The notes under the pieces were generated by a model. The model was not told the DNA's origin, ran no database searches, and worked only from the letters and a program-made list of their open reading frames with translations. A stretch of DNA of 22,755 nucleotides from CALCCV01 sp964388665 (GTDB taxonomy: Bacteria; Bdellovibrionota; Bdellovibrionia; Bdellovibrionales; Bdellovibrionaceae). The position numbers were made by a program, and so were the translations under genes. The stretch lies in assembly GCA_964388665.1 (NCBI GenBank), contig CAYMBJ010000064.1, positions 1 to 22,755 on the forward strand, written 5' to 3'. Shown in pieces: positions 14,447 to 22,705 of the stretch. The stretch's first letter is position 1. The number at the start of each line of letters is the position of its first letter.

Positions 14447-16189
14447 ATGCGATCTATTCATTTTCAAAAAATTTTGGTTTCAGTACCTATATCTAGTCTA
14501 GCACTGCTGACTGTCTTGCTATTTCAGAACTGCGGCCAAAGCTTCAATTCAAAGTCCCTTGATCACCGCGAAGAGCAATCTGATCTGCCAGGCAACAGCA
14601 ACAGCAATGCGGCGGCAACATCAGCTGACCTGGGCCTACTCAAAAATGCAATTGAGTCTGTTGAGAGCGGAACACCTTATCCCTCACTGCAGATCGGGCA
14701 AGAACAAAGTGCCTCATTCAATCTGGAAAATCCCGGAAGATATATGATTCTTGTCCACACGCCCGACAAGAGCGATTGCCAAGATCAGGCCCAGAGTGGT
14801 CACTTCCGTTCGCAAGGTGGATGCTGGACCAGTTTGGTTGAGAGCGAAACTCCTGCCGCAAGCAATAAAAATGCAAATGATGCTACTGCAAATCGAGTGA
14901 AAACATTTGAACTTTCTAAAGGACCGCAAATGCTCCCTACACTTGGCGTCCGTTCAGGATCGACCGTATTTTTGGTTCCTGTGGACGAAACACCTAAAGC
15001 TTCCACCCGAGCTCCGGCAAATGTGAGCGGAGGCGCTGACGTTGGAGGTAACGTTGGAGGTAGCGCTGGAGGTAGCGTTGGCGAAGGCACCACTGATATT
15101 ACAAAGGAAGTTACAAGTAGTGATTCTGCACCAAAGGAACAGAATATCTCGAAGCCACAAGCAAATTCTCAGGACAGCTCAAATACAACTTCAAATTCCA
15201 GCTCAAAAGCAGCATTGGTTCCGCCAGCAAACCCGAGCTGCGGTAGCTTACGAAGCATTCCGAGCTCTTCTTCTAAATGCGAGGGTTCGCCAACACTTAA
15301 CATGATCAAATCCTTTCAGTGTGTTGCCAACAACTACGCAAAACCCACCAATGCCAAGCCTTGCTCTCAGCGCTACTCCGTGGCGTGGAAAATGGATCTA
15401 CGCTCATCAGATAAGGGGCGATATGCGGTTGATGTGCTGAAAGAACGACATGGATCTATATTGCCTAAGAACACAATGTATTGTAGCGCCTGTCCCGGTT
15501 CACAAAATTTAAACAAGGCAATGACAGTGGATGTGGCCCCCGGTGGAGCTATGGCTTTGCAAAGAAACATCGAACCCGGCATCGTGCCTTCCTCTAGTTT
15601 TAACTTCGCAAATTTTCCGAATGGAACGGATCGCATTTGCATTTCGATGGAAGTCTTTATACCGAAGGATTTCGTCGGAAATGATGCGGGCTACAAGCTG
15701 GGTTACGGAATTTGGGGCGGAGACACCGCCACTGGTGGCGGAACTTCTCCTGTGGTACAAGTTAAGAAAACGGGATTCGTGGTCAGAAACACATGGAATG
15801 GCAGCTCCACAAGTCTTTACTCGTACCACTTGAATCGGGGCGGCAGCGGTCGTTGGGCGAATCAGAACGACAAGAAATGTGATTCAAACACATGCTGCAT
15901 CTATGGTGACAGCTCACAATCGGGAAAGGTCACCAAGGGCCGATGGGTGCAAATCGAAGAAGAGGTCGTCCTAAACACCATGGACAAACACGACGGCTAT
16001 GCCCGATTGTGGATTGATGGGCAACAGGTTGGTGAGATTACCAATATGCTCATTAATGAAAAGACCGCAAAAATGAAAATAAAGGGTCTGCTGATAAACG
16101 ATATGTGGGGCGGCAATATTGGCAGCCCTAAGAACCAAGCCAAGCGCAAAGAAAACTATTGGCTCAAAGGATACACCGTCTATCACTGA
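14447..16189 (+). CDS. Lipoprotein with a C-terminal polysaccharide-lyase-14-like domain
   Basis: 580 residues. The frame opens at a TTG at 14420, but the start is fixed at the ATG at 14447 by AGGGGGAG seven bases upstream. The signal sequence (ILVSVPISSLALLTVLLF) is followed by QNCGQS, with Cys29 as probable lipid site. Residues 30-300 are low-complexity Ser/Asn/Gly-rich linker, including a GGNVGGSAGGSVGEG run from a 12-base tandem repeat. From about residue 305 the protein resembles the jelly-roll lyases of families PL14/PL20: SMEVFIPKDF, GYKLGYGIWGGD, then GRWVQIEEEVVLNT, GYARLWIDGQQVG and LLINDMWGGN. Eight or more cysteines here suggest disulfides. The likely role is to bind or cleave an acidic polysaccharide at the cell surface; catalytic residues are not verified. 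It has its own promoter. Confidence 0.82.
   Translation: MRSIHFQKILVSVPISSLALLTVLLFQNCGQSFNSKSLDHREEQSDLPGNSNSNAAATSADLGLLKNAIESVESGTPYPSLQIGQEQSASFNLENPGRYMILVHTPDKSDCQDQAQSGHFRSQGGCWTSLVESETPAASNKNANDATANRVKTFELSKGPQMLPTLGVRSGSTVFLVPVDETPKASTRAPANVSGGADVGGNVGGSAGGSVGEGTTDITKEVTSSDSAPKEQNISKPQANSQDSSNTTSNSSSKAALVPPANPSCGSLRSIPSSSSKCEGSPTLNMIKSFQCVANNYAKPTNAKPCSQRYSVAWKMDLRSSDKGRYAVDVLKERHGSILPKNTMYCSACPGSQNLNKAMTVDVAPGGAMALQRNIEPGIVPSSSFNFANFPNGTDRICISMEVFIPKDFVGNDAGYKLGYGIWGGDTATGGGTSPVVQVKKTGFVVRNTWNGSSTSLYSYHLNRGGSGRWANQNDKKCDSNTCCIYGDSSQSGKVTKGRWVQIEEEVVLNTMDKHDGYARLWIDGQQVGEITNMLINEKTAKMKIKGLLINDMWGGNIGSPKNQAKRKENYWLKGYTVYH
15041..15088 (+). repeat. Short 12-base tandem repeat encoding a glycine-rich linker
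   Basis: Three near-identical units, GTTGGAGGTAAC, GTTGGAGGTAGC and GCTGGAGGTAGC, are followed by a decayed fourth (GTTGGCGAAGGC). They encode V/A-G-G-N/S steps in the linker of the lyase-like lipoprotein. Because the unit is a multiple of three, copy number can change by slippage without breaking the frame. Confidence 0.8.
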
Positions 16190-16282
16190 GTTTTATTTGT
16201 GCATCTTAAGTTTTGAGTGCGATAAGCGGTCAAGTGAGGCAAACTCTTTGAATTTAGACAGGACATCTTCCTTTGTCATCCT

Positions 16283-16313
16283 TTGAAATAAGAATCGCCG
16301 TCTTAGATACAAT
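16283..16313 (+). promoter_or_regulatory. Candidate promoter of the giant lipoprotein gene
   Basis: TTGAAA (16283-16288) and TACAAT (16308-16313) are separated by 19 bases, slightly more than ideal. Transcription would start near 16320, which leaves a leader of about 155 bases containing three possible hairpins. No better promoter is visible between the upstream stop at 16189 and the start at 16475. Confidence 0.4.
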
Positions 16314-16350
16314 GGACTGGAATCTCAAAATGAGCCAAACCAATCTGATC

Positions 16351-16381
16351 TGAAATGCCTCAACCAAAAGGGGGCATTTCA
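16351..16381 (+). terminator. Hairpin downstream of the lyase-like gene, terminator or leader element
   Basis: TGAAATGCC (16351-16359) pairs perfectly with GGCATTTCA (16373-16381) around a 13-base loop, and ATTTTAG follows. This may end transcription of the lyase-like lipoprotein gene 160 bases upstream. If the promoter at 16283-16313 is real, it would instead sit in the leader of the giant gene and act as an attenuator. An ATG at 16355 lies inside the stem and is therefore unlikely to be a start codon. Confidence 0.4.
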
Positions 16382-16433
16382 ATTTTAGATTGTGAATGCG
16401 TTCTTTACGAGATTCGCCAATTTTTGCCAATTG

Positions 16434-16476
16434 GCCCCCTCTCGGGGCATCTCCACTATGCCGATAGAGTGGGGAT
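16434..16476 (+). promoter_or_regulatory. Two adjacent leader hairpins covering the ATG of the giant lipoprotein gene
   Basis: A GC-rich hairpin, GCCCC and GGGGC (16434-16448), is followed at once by a second stem: ATCTCCACT (16449-16457) pairs with AGTGGGGAT (16468-16476), nine pairs with one G-T. The second stem includes the first two bases of the ATG at 16475. Such folding could limit translation, or could mean the real start is the TTG at 16490. RNA folding was judged by eye only. Confidence 0.35.
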
Positions 16477-19400
16477 GAGGCGCGGTACGTTGGCGAAGAA
16501 ATTTCATTGCAGATTTTGGCTGATCGGAATGCTTTGGCTAGCCGGTTGTGGATCTATTTCAGGATCCATTGAAAGCCTTGTTTCCGAAGTTCCTTTGTCG
16601 ACCTGGAAGACCAAGGTGACCTTACCGATGGCCGAAGTCAATATCATGGAGGGCGCAGCCCTCACTGTTTTGGCTGCTCTTGCTGAGGACGCCGAAACTG
16701 ATACCACATATCGCTGGAGCATCGCTCCTCAAGATGGTCGTTTCTTGGCCTTTTCTGGTTCAGGGAGCGTTCTCGCCGGGCAAAGAGGCTTTGCTGTTTC
16801 TTTGCAAACCATCAATGATTTGTTATCTCAAGGAAACTCCTCCTATGTATTGACAATCCAGGGTGCCAACTTCGAAAACGAAGCCCAACTTACAATTAAC
16901 GTCATTGATGATGAGACCTTTGTGGGCCTTTCATTGGCGGCAGCCAATGTCAACGAGAACGCTGGGGTTTTGGCTCTGACCTTTAGCCTAACACAGGCAG
17001 TGAATGAAGCTGTTACATTTAATTACGCCACAGCCAATGGCACGGCCACCGCAGGGGCCGACTACAGCGCTCTTTCGGGAAGCGCCACCATTCCTGCCGG
17101 GCAAACGCAGGTGTCTGTGAACCTCACTGTTCTGGATGATGCCATTGACGAGATCGATGAAACTCTATCGGTGAGTATCGCTAATGCATCGAGTGCAGTG
17201 AGTGTCCTGGTGCCCTCAACTACAATCACCATTTTGGATGATGATGCCCCTCCGGCGCTGGCCATAAACGATGTGAGCATTGGCGAAAATGTGGGTCCAG
17301 CGATTTTTACCGTGAGTCTGTCGCAGGTTTCCGGAAAAGATGTCACGGTCAATTATCTTGCCTCGGGTGTGACGGCCATCATTGGTGTGGACTTTTCGGT
17401 GACACTGGGCACACTCACAATCCCGGCCGGGCAAGTGAGTGGCACCATCTCTGTACCCATCACTGATGATCTTGTTTATGAAGGTAACGAGACCTTTGCT
17501 GTGGACCTTTCGGCGCCAAGCAATGCAACTCTTTCTGACTCTCAGGGAATTGGCGCGATATTGGATGACGATGGCCTTCCCTCGCTCGCCATTGCCAATA
17601 GCTCCGCACTCGAGGACTCAGGCAATCTCGTCTTCACCGTAACCAAAACCGGTTCCACAGTTTTTCCAGTGAGCGTGGACTATTTGACCAGCGATGGCAC
17701 CGCGGTGGCGGGCTCAGACTACAACCTCACCGCGGCGACTCTGAGCATTCCGGCTGGATCCAGCACAGGCACCATTGCCGTGCCAATGATCAGTGATAAC
17801 ATCTACGAGAGTGACGAGACCTTTACCATCACGCTCTCAAACCCCGTAGGCGCAAGCATTGCTACCGCCACCGCCACAGGCACGATTGTCAACGACGAAG
17901 CGGTGCCAGCCATGTCCATCGCCGATGCGCCCGATGTCACAGAGGGCGGCACTTCGGCTTTTACAGTGTCCATCAACAGAGCCTCGTCAAGCAACATCAC
18001 CTTCAACTGGGTAGTCAATGATGGCACGGCGGTGGACACTCAAGACTACACTGATGCCAGCGGTATGGGAACCATCTTGGCCGGCAGCACTTCCACCACA
18101 GTGAGTGTGGTCACGCTCGATGATGCACAGGATGAGCCCACAGAAAACTTTTCTGTGGTGATCTCGGGCTACAGCACCATCGCAGACAGCGCTGGTGTGG
18201 GACAAATTTTAGACAATGATGCTCCACCATCGGTGGCTTGGACAAAGTCCCACAATGCCAGTTTTGAAGACACACAAAACGTATCTGTGGTGGCCTCACT
18301 TTCAGCAAGTTCTGGCTATACAGTGACTGTCGATTACACAATTTCTGGATCAGCAACAGGCGGTGGTGTTGATTACACTTTGGCCAATGGCACGCTGAGC
18401 TTTGCTCCGGGCGTGACAACAGCTTCTGCCACTTTAGCAATTGTGGAAGACAACCTTGTGGAAGCTGATGAGACTGTTGAATTGACGTTGACCAATCCAA
18501 GCAATGTGACCCTAGGGACTCAAGTACATTATATAGAAACCATTCGCAATGATGACGGTGGCACGGTGATTGGTTGGGGGGACAATTCATCTGGACAAAT
18601 CGGAAATGGTTATGGAGCAGTTCAAACTCCCGCAAAAGTTTTAGGAAACCGAACATGGTCTGTTGTTTCGCCGGCCTTCAATGACGGATACACTGGGCAC
18701 ACTTGCGGCATTACCACTTCGGGAGAGGCTTACTGTTGGGGGGAAAACAACAACGGTCAGTTAGGCAATGGCACCTTAGTGAGCTCCTATAGTCCCGTAA
18801 AGGTGAGCGGTGGCCTCTCTTTTTCGGCAATTTCCACCGCTTATAAATATACTTGCGGAATCACCACAACCGGTGTGGGGTATTGCTGGGGCGCCAATAG
18901 CAATGCTCAGTTGGGCGTTGCCGCTAGCTCAGACAAATTGACTCCAAATCCAATAGCGGGTGGACTCACCTTTGCGCAAATTTCTACCGGGAGCTCCTTT
19001 GCCTGTGGTGTTACGACCACCAATGTCGGCTACTGTTGGGGGACTAATACTCTTGGTCGCCTCGGTGATGGAACAACCAACAACTCTGTCGGGCCGGTGG
19101 CGGTTTCCGGTAGCATTTTGTTTAGTCAAATATCTGCCGGTAGAACCTCTGCTTGTGGTCGTGCCACCAATGGCAATGCTTACTGTTGGGGGGATAACAC
19201 CTACGGCAAGCTTGGGGATGGGTCTACGACACCTAGCTACGTTCCGGTTTTGGTGAGTGGCGGATTGACCTTTTCCAAAGTTGCTGTGCATACTGAAAAA
19301 GCTTGTGGACTCACCGCCACGGGCGCGGCCTACTGCTGGGGGCGCAACCTTTATGGTGCTCTCGGCAATGGAAATTGGAACAACTCCAGCGTTCCCAGCG

Positions 19401-22400
19401 CCGTCGTCGGCGGGCACACCTTCACTGATCTTTCTGGCACATGTGGCACTAAGGCCGATGGATCTACCTACTGCTGGGGCACCAATGACAATAGCACATT
19501 AGGAACGGGAGTGGCCGGAGATTTTAATACTCCGCAATTGGTGGCCGGTGGATTTTCATTTTCAAGCGTGAGTGGAAGGGCCAACACACAATGTGCAATC
19601 ACTTCTCTTGGAGTGGTTTATTGCTGGGGGCAAAACGGTGGTGGCAATGCAGGAGTTGGGACCACTAGCAACCGAGTTTTTCCCACTCTGCAAGCGGCCC
19701 AGCTTTCGCAATTTGTGCAAGTTTCCGCCGCTCGATATCACAGCTGTGGTCTGACCCCCGCGGGTGCCGCTTACTGCTGGGGACGGGGAAATAGTGACGA
19801 ACTTGGCCTAGGAACTGGCGCCAGTTCCTATTTACCAGTGGCCGTAAGCGGTGGACATCAGTTTGTGCAAGTGGCCGCCGGCGGTGACAGTTACAGCTGC
19901 GGACTTAAAGCCACAGGTCAGATCTATTGCTGGGGCGCTGGCTTATCTGGAGCCGGGACCACTCCGCAACTGATTCCCGGTGGAAATAATTTTGTTAGCC
20001 TGGAGGTCGGATCATACAGGTATGCCTGTGGTATTGAGGCCTCTGGCGCGGCCTATTGCTGGGGAGAAGACACCAATGGCACTCTCGGTAATGGTGCCAT
20101 CAGTGGCACCCAAGCCACGCCAACATTGGTGGATGGAAATCTAAAGTTTCGCCAAATTTCTGCAGGAAGCGGCACCGCCTGTGGGGTCACTATGAACGGC
20201 GATGCCTATTGCTGGGGAGCCTATTCCAATGGATTTTTAGGAAATGCCTCGGCCTCGACCGACGCTCAGAGTCCGCTGCTGGTGGACGGAGGACATAAGT
20301 ATAAGTCTGTTGCTTTGGGGCGTCTTTCCGCCTGCGGCCTTCGAATGGATGATACGGTCGTGTGTTGGGGCAGCGGCTATGGCGCTCCACCAGTGGCGCT
20401 ATCAGGGGTCGATCAATTTCAGAGTATAACTGTTGGCAATCAAGTCATGTGCGGAGCGCTCAAATCCACAGGTCTCGTCAAATGCTGGGGATCTGGTAAC
20501 TTCTTTTACGAGGCAGGAACAAGTGGATCCATTACCAGCACCACTCCGAGCGCAGCCAACTCGAGCATTGCAGTTTCATCCTTGTCCTTTGGTGAACTCT
20601 ACGGCTATTCTGCCTTAGCAGTTGCAACTCAAGACCTGAGCACGCTTTCGAACATTCAGTTGAGCTCTGGCGGTCAGTCTGTGAGTGAGAGTGCTGGCAC
20701 TGTCACATTGTCTTTTAGCTTGAACCAAGCCTTTGCACTGCCGGTGATTGCAGTTTGGGAAGTGACTGGCGGAACTGCAACTCATTCTGGTGCTGATCAC
20801 GATGCCATTGGTGGAGAGGTGCTGATTCCGGCCGGCGCCACTTCTGCTACTGCAAGCTTCAACATCGTCAACGACGGCATCGCCGAAGCTGACGAGACAA
20901 TAGTGGTCACCCTGCATTCGCCACTCAATGGAAATTTGGGAGCGCAGACCACTCACACCATCACCATCACCAATGACGATGCGCCCACATTTGCAAACGT
21001 CAATCCCACTCCCGCGCAGGAGGGAGCCACCATCACCATCACCGGCACGGGATTTTTGCCTGGCATGACTGCCACCATTGGTGGAGTCGCGTGCCTGAGT
21101 CCAACAGTGGTCAACTCCACCACCTTCACTTGCGTGGTTCCATCCGGAGTGACTGCGGGTGCTGTGGACATTGTTCTCACCAACACCGCTGGCGCACAGC
21201 CTTCGGGAACCAGAACCGTCACAGTCTCTAACGGCATCACCGTGCAACCCAACTCATGGAATTTCGGCACAGTCGGGCACTTTACTTACGATGCAACTCT
21301 GTTTGCGACATCGCAGGCGCTGAACAAAGCCACGCTCACACCGCTGGATCTCACGCACAACACGCAAGGAGAGTTTGATGCTGGCACTCACATGGGCACA
21401 GTGTGGAGTGGGTCACTCAATGCGTTCACAGTCAGCTCCTCCACAAACAACAGAATGAATCTTCCTAACCTCAGTAGCACTTCGGATTGGTTCAACATGT
21501 CTGGAAATCAGATTCTCTTTCACTTCGATGAAACTTCAGTGATTGAAGGCGCAGGAGTTCTCAGTGAGGCTTCCGGTAATTCTTTTGCTGGAACGCTCTC
21601 CACAGGAGAAGGTGGCGGCGGAATTAAATCAGTAACTGGTAAGTTAGGAAATGGCCTTGCGTTTGATGAAATCAACGACATTCTGTCCTATCCCACCGGG
21701 GCCCCGACAACCAGCAATCTTAGCCTTGCGTTATGGTATAAAAATGCAAGCCTCACAGGAAGTGCATATCAATATCTTGTAAGTATTGGTAGCTGGGACA
21801 CGATGCCTTCGATCAATGTCAACCTCGGAGAATTGAGCGGCGCCGGCCTTGGTTTCAATATTAGCTGCGTTGATGATGCCAACAATCACGCCACCTTTGG
21901 TTTTGAAACTCTCGCCTCTGTTAATGACCGCAACTGGCACCAGGTTGTGGTGGTTAAGTCGGCCAGTGGAGTGTTCTTGTATAAAGATGGTGCTTTTATT
22001 GGCTCAAATGCCGGCTGCACGGGCTCGATCACACTCCCTGCCACAGGGTACTTGGGGGGCAGAGGAGATTTAGATCCTAACCGGTTCTTTAATGGCACGA
22101 TTGATGAATATTCTCTCTGGACGAGAGCGCTTTCTCCCGCTGAGATTAGCGCTTTGTATAAACAACAATCGCCCAAGTATGCAGGAGTCTACTATCCACC
22201 TGTCTCGATGTTGCCTTCTTTGAACAATTGGGGAAGTCACAAATGGCGCTCTTCGCTCCCTTTCTACAAAGAACTCCCGGGCGATACGGACGCAAATGGC
22301 TCCCCAAACTCCGAGTCTTCAGTAGACTACTCGGCGATTTTTGGAGGCGGAGCCAGCTTGGCAAGTGGACTAGTGGGTCTATGGCGCTTCGAGGAAGCGG

Positions 22401-22705
22401 CACTTGATACTCTTCCGGGCAGCAAGGACTTCAGAGATGAATCTGGATCTGGAAATCACGCGTTTTACAATGCAAGTACTCAAATCACATTGGCTCAATC
22501 AGGAAAATTCAATAAATCTCTTCAGACCAATCACGTGTGTAGCGAAATTTATGCCTCTGACTCGTCCTCTCTCAATTCAGCCTATGTTTCAGTAAGCGCT
22601 TGGATCAAGCCACAAAAGTTTGATTCGACCTGGAGATGGAATAATATAGTAGGAAAGACGCACGCAACCTGTTCAACCAACGCTTCGTATATACTCCGAT
22701 ATTAA
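16475..22705 (+). CDS. Giant mosaic surface lipoprotein (Calx-beta, RCC1, IPT/TIG, LamG domains), probable adhesin
   Basis: About 2076 residues from the ATG at 16475; a TTG at 16490 is possible, and the longer frame from 16355 starts inside a hairpin. MRRGTLAKKF, a hydrophobic run and the classical lipobox LAGC put the lipid on Cys25. Domains in order: Ig-like region (35-150); five Calx-beta domains (about 150-257, 262-368, 369-479, 480-586, 587-696), each ending in a DDD/NDE-type acidic turn; 14 RCC1-type blades (696-1388); a sixth Calx-beta (1389-1505); IPT/TIG (1506-1587, GTGFLPGMTATIGG); LamG 1 (about 1676-1895, NWHQVVVVK then GTIDEYSLWTRALS); and LamG 2 (1964 to the stop). LamG 2 is only about half length, so the gene may be broken at 22703. 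A calcium-stabilised cell-surface adhesin or ligand-recognition protein is inferred; no enzyme motif is seen. Confidence 0.88.
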   Translation: MRRGTLAKKFHCRFWLIGMLWLAGCGSISGSIESLVSEVPLSTWKTKVTLPMAEVNIMEGAALTVLAALAEDAETDTTYRWSIAPQDGRFLAFSGSGSVLAGQRGFAVSLQTINDLLSQGNSSYVLTIQGANFENEAQLTINVIDDETFVGLSLAAANVNENAGVLALTFSLTQAVNEAVTFNYATANGTATAGADYSALSGSATIPAGQTQVSVNLTVLDDAIDEIDETLSVSIANASSAVSVLVPSTTITILDDDAPPALAINDVSIGENVGPAIFTVSLSQVSGKDVTVNYLASGVTAIIGVDFSVTLGTLTIPAGQVSGTISVPITDDLVYEGNETFAVDLSAPSNATLSDSQGIGAILDDDGLPSLAIANSSALEDSGNLVFTVTKTGSTVFPVSVDYLTSDGTAVAGSDYNLTAATLSIPAGSSTGTIAVPMISDNIYESDETFTITLSNPVGASIATATATGTIVNDEAVPAMSIADAPDVTEGGTSAFTVSINRASSSNITFNWVVNDGTAVDTQDYTDASGMGTILAGSTSTTVSVVTLDDAQDEPTENFSVVISGYSTIADSAGVGQILDNDAPPSVAWTKSHNASFEDTQNVSVVASLSASSGYTVTVDYTISGSATGGGVDYTLANGTLSFAPGVTTASATLAIVEDNLVEADETVELTLTNPSNVTLGTQVHYIETIRNDDGGTVIGWGDNSSGQIGNGYGAVQTPAKVLGNRTWSVVSPAFNDGYTGHTCGITTSGEAYCWGENNNGQLGNGTLVSSYSPVKVSGGLSFSAISTAYKYTCGITTTGVGYCWGANSNAQLGVAASSDKLTPNPIAGGLTFAQISTGSSFACGVTTTNVGYCWGTNTLGRLGDGTTNNSVGPVAVSGSILFSQISAGRTSACGRATNGNAYCWGDNTYGKLGDGSTTPSYVPVLVSGGLTFSKVAVHTEKACGLTATGAAYCWGRNLYGALGNGNWNNSSVPSAVVGGHTFTDLSGTCGTKADGSTYCWGTNDNSTLGTGVAGDFNTPQLVAGGFSFSSVSGRANTQCAITSLGVVYCWGQNGGGNAGVGTTSNRVFPTLQAAQLSQFVQVSAARYHSCGLTPAGAAYCWGRGNSDELGLGTGASSYLPVAVSGGHQFVQVAAGGDSYSCGLKATGQIYCWGAGLSGAGTTPQLIPGGNNFVSLEVGSYRYACGIEASGAAYCWGEDTNGTLGNGAISGTQATPTLVDGNLKFRQISAGSGTACGVTMNGDAYCWGAYSNGFLGNASASTDAQSPLLVDGGHKYKSVALGRLSACGLRMDDTVVCWGSGYGAPPVALSGVDQFQSITVGNQVMCGALKSTGLVKCWGSGNFFYEAGTSGSITSTTPSAANSSIAVSSLSFGELYGYSALAVATQDLSTLSNIQLSSGGQSVSESAGTVTLSFSLNQAFALPVIAVWEVTGGTATHSGADHDAIGGEVLIPAGATSATASFNIVNDGIAEADETIVVTLHSPLNGNLGAQTTHTITITNDDAPTFANVNPTPAQEGATITITGTGFLPGMTATIGGVACLSPTVVNSTTFTCVVPSGVTAGAVDIVLTNTAGAQPSGTRTVTVSNGITVQPNSWNFGTVGHFTYDATLFATSQALNKATLTPLDLTHNTQGEFDAGTHMGTVWSGSLNAFTVSSSTNNRMNLPNLSSTSDWFNMSGNQILFHFDETSVIEGAGVLSEASGNSFAGTLSTGEGGGGIKSVTGKLGNGLAFDEINDILSYPTGAPTTSNLSLALWYKNASLTGSAYQYLVSIGSWDTMPSINVNLGELSGAGLGFNISCVDDANNHATFGFETLASVNDRNWHQVVVVKSASGVFLYKDGAFIGSNAGCTGSITLPATGYLGGRGDLDPNRFFNGTIDEYSLWTRALSPAEISALYKQQSPKYAGVYYPPVSMLPSLNNWGSHKWRSSLPFYKELPGDTDANGSPNSESSVDYSAIFGGGASLASGLVGLWRFEEAALDTLPGSKDFRDESGSGNHAFYNASTQITLAQSGKFNKSLQTNHVCSEIYASDSSSLNSAYVSVSAWIKPQKFDSTWRWNNIVGKTHATCSTNASYILRY
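16921..18555 (+). repeat. Five tandem Calx-beta domain repeats (protein level)
   Basis: Five units of about 107-112 residues share the pattern NENAG or EDSG, then GTATAGADY, then a strand ending IPAG, then a DE(T/N) step (EIDETLSVSI, EGNETFAVDL, ESDETFTITL, EPTENFSVVI, EADETVELTL), closing with LDDD, VNDE, LDND or RNDD. The acidic residues fit calcium binding known for this fold. A sixth copy lies at about 20640-20990, after the RCC1 region. Confidence 0.88.
18561..20625 (+). repeat. Fourteen tandem RCC1-type blades (protein level)
   Basis: A Trp-Gly motif recurs about every 150 bases, 14 times: once as IGWGDNSSGQIGNG and 13 times as a (Y/V/K)CWG form such as AYCWGENNNGQLGNG. In those 13, a second cysteine precedes the first residue of CWG by ten positions (e.g. 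CGITTSGEAYCWG). The number equals two seven-bladed RCC1 propellers. The last two blades are the most divergent. Confidence 0.88.

Noticed and set aside
16355..16474. N-terminal extension of the giant lipoprotein (MPQPKGG...)
   Set aside because: It begins inside a perfect hairpin, has no ribosome-binding site and would put 40 residues before a normal lipoprotein signal peptide.
18111..18656. Open frame of 181 residues on the minus strand
   Set aside because: It lies opposite the fourth and fifth Calx-beta domains; composition rich in Cys, His and Gln is typical of antisense frames.
18700..20500. Regularly spaced repeated words (TACTGCTGGGG and similar) every 150 bases, CRISPR-like at first glance
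   Set aside because: The unit is too long and variable and lies in one open frame encoding the YCWG motif of RCC1 blades.
20615..21247. Open frame of 210 residues on the minus strand
   Set aside because: It is antisense to the Calx-beta/IPT part of the giant protein, has low-complexity composition and no plausible ribosome-binding site or family.
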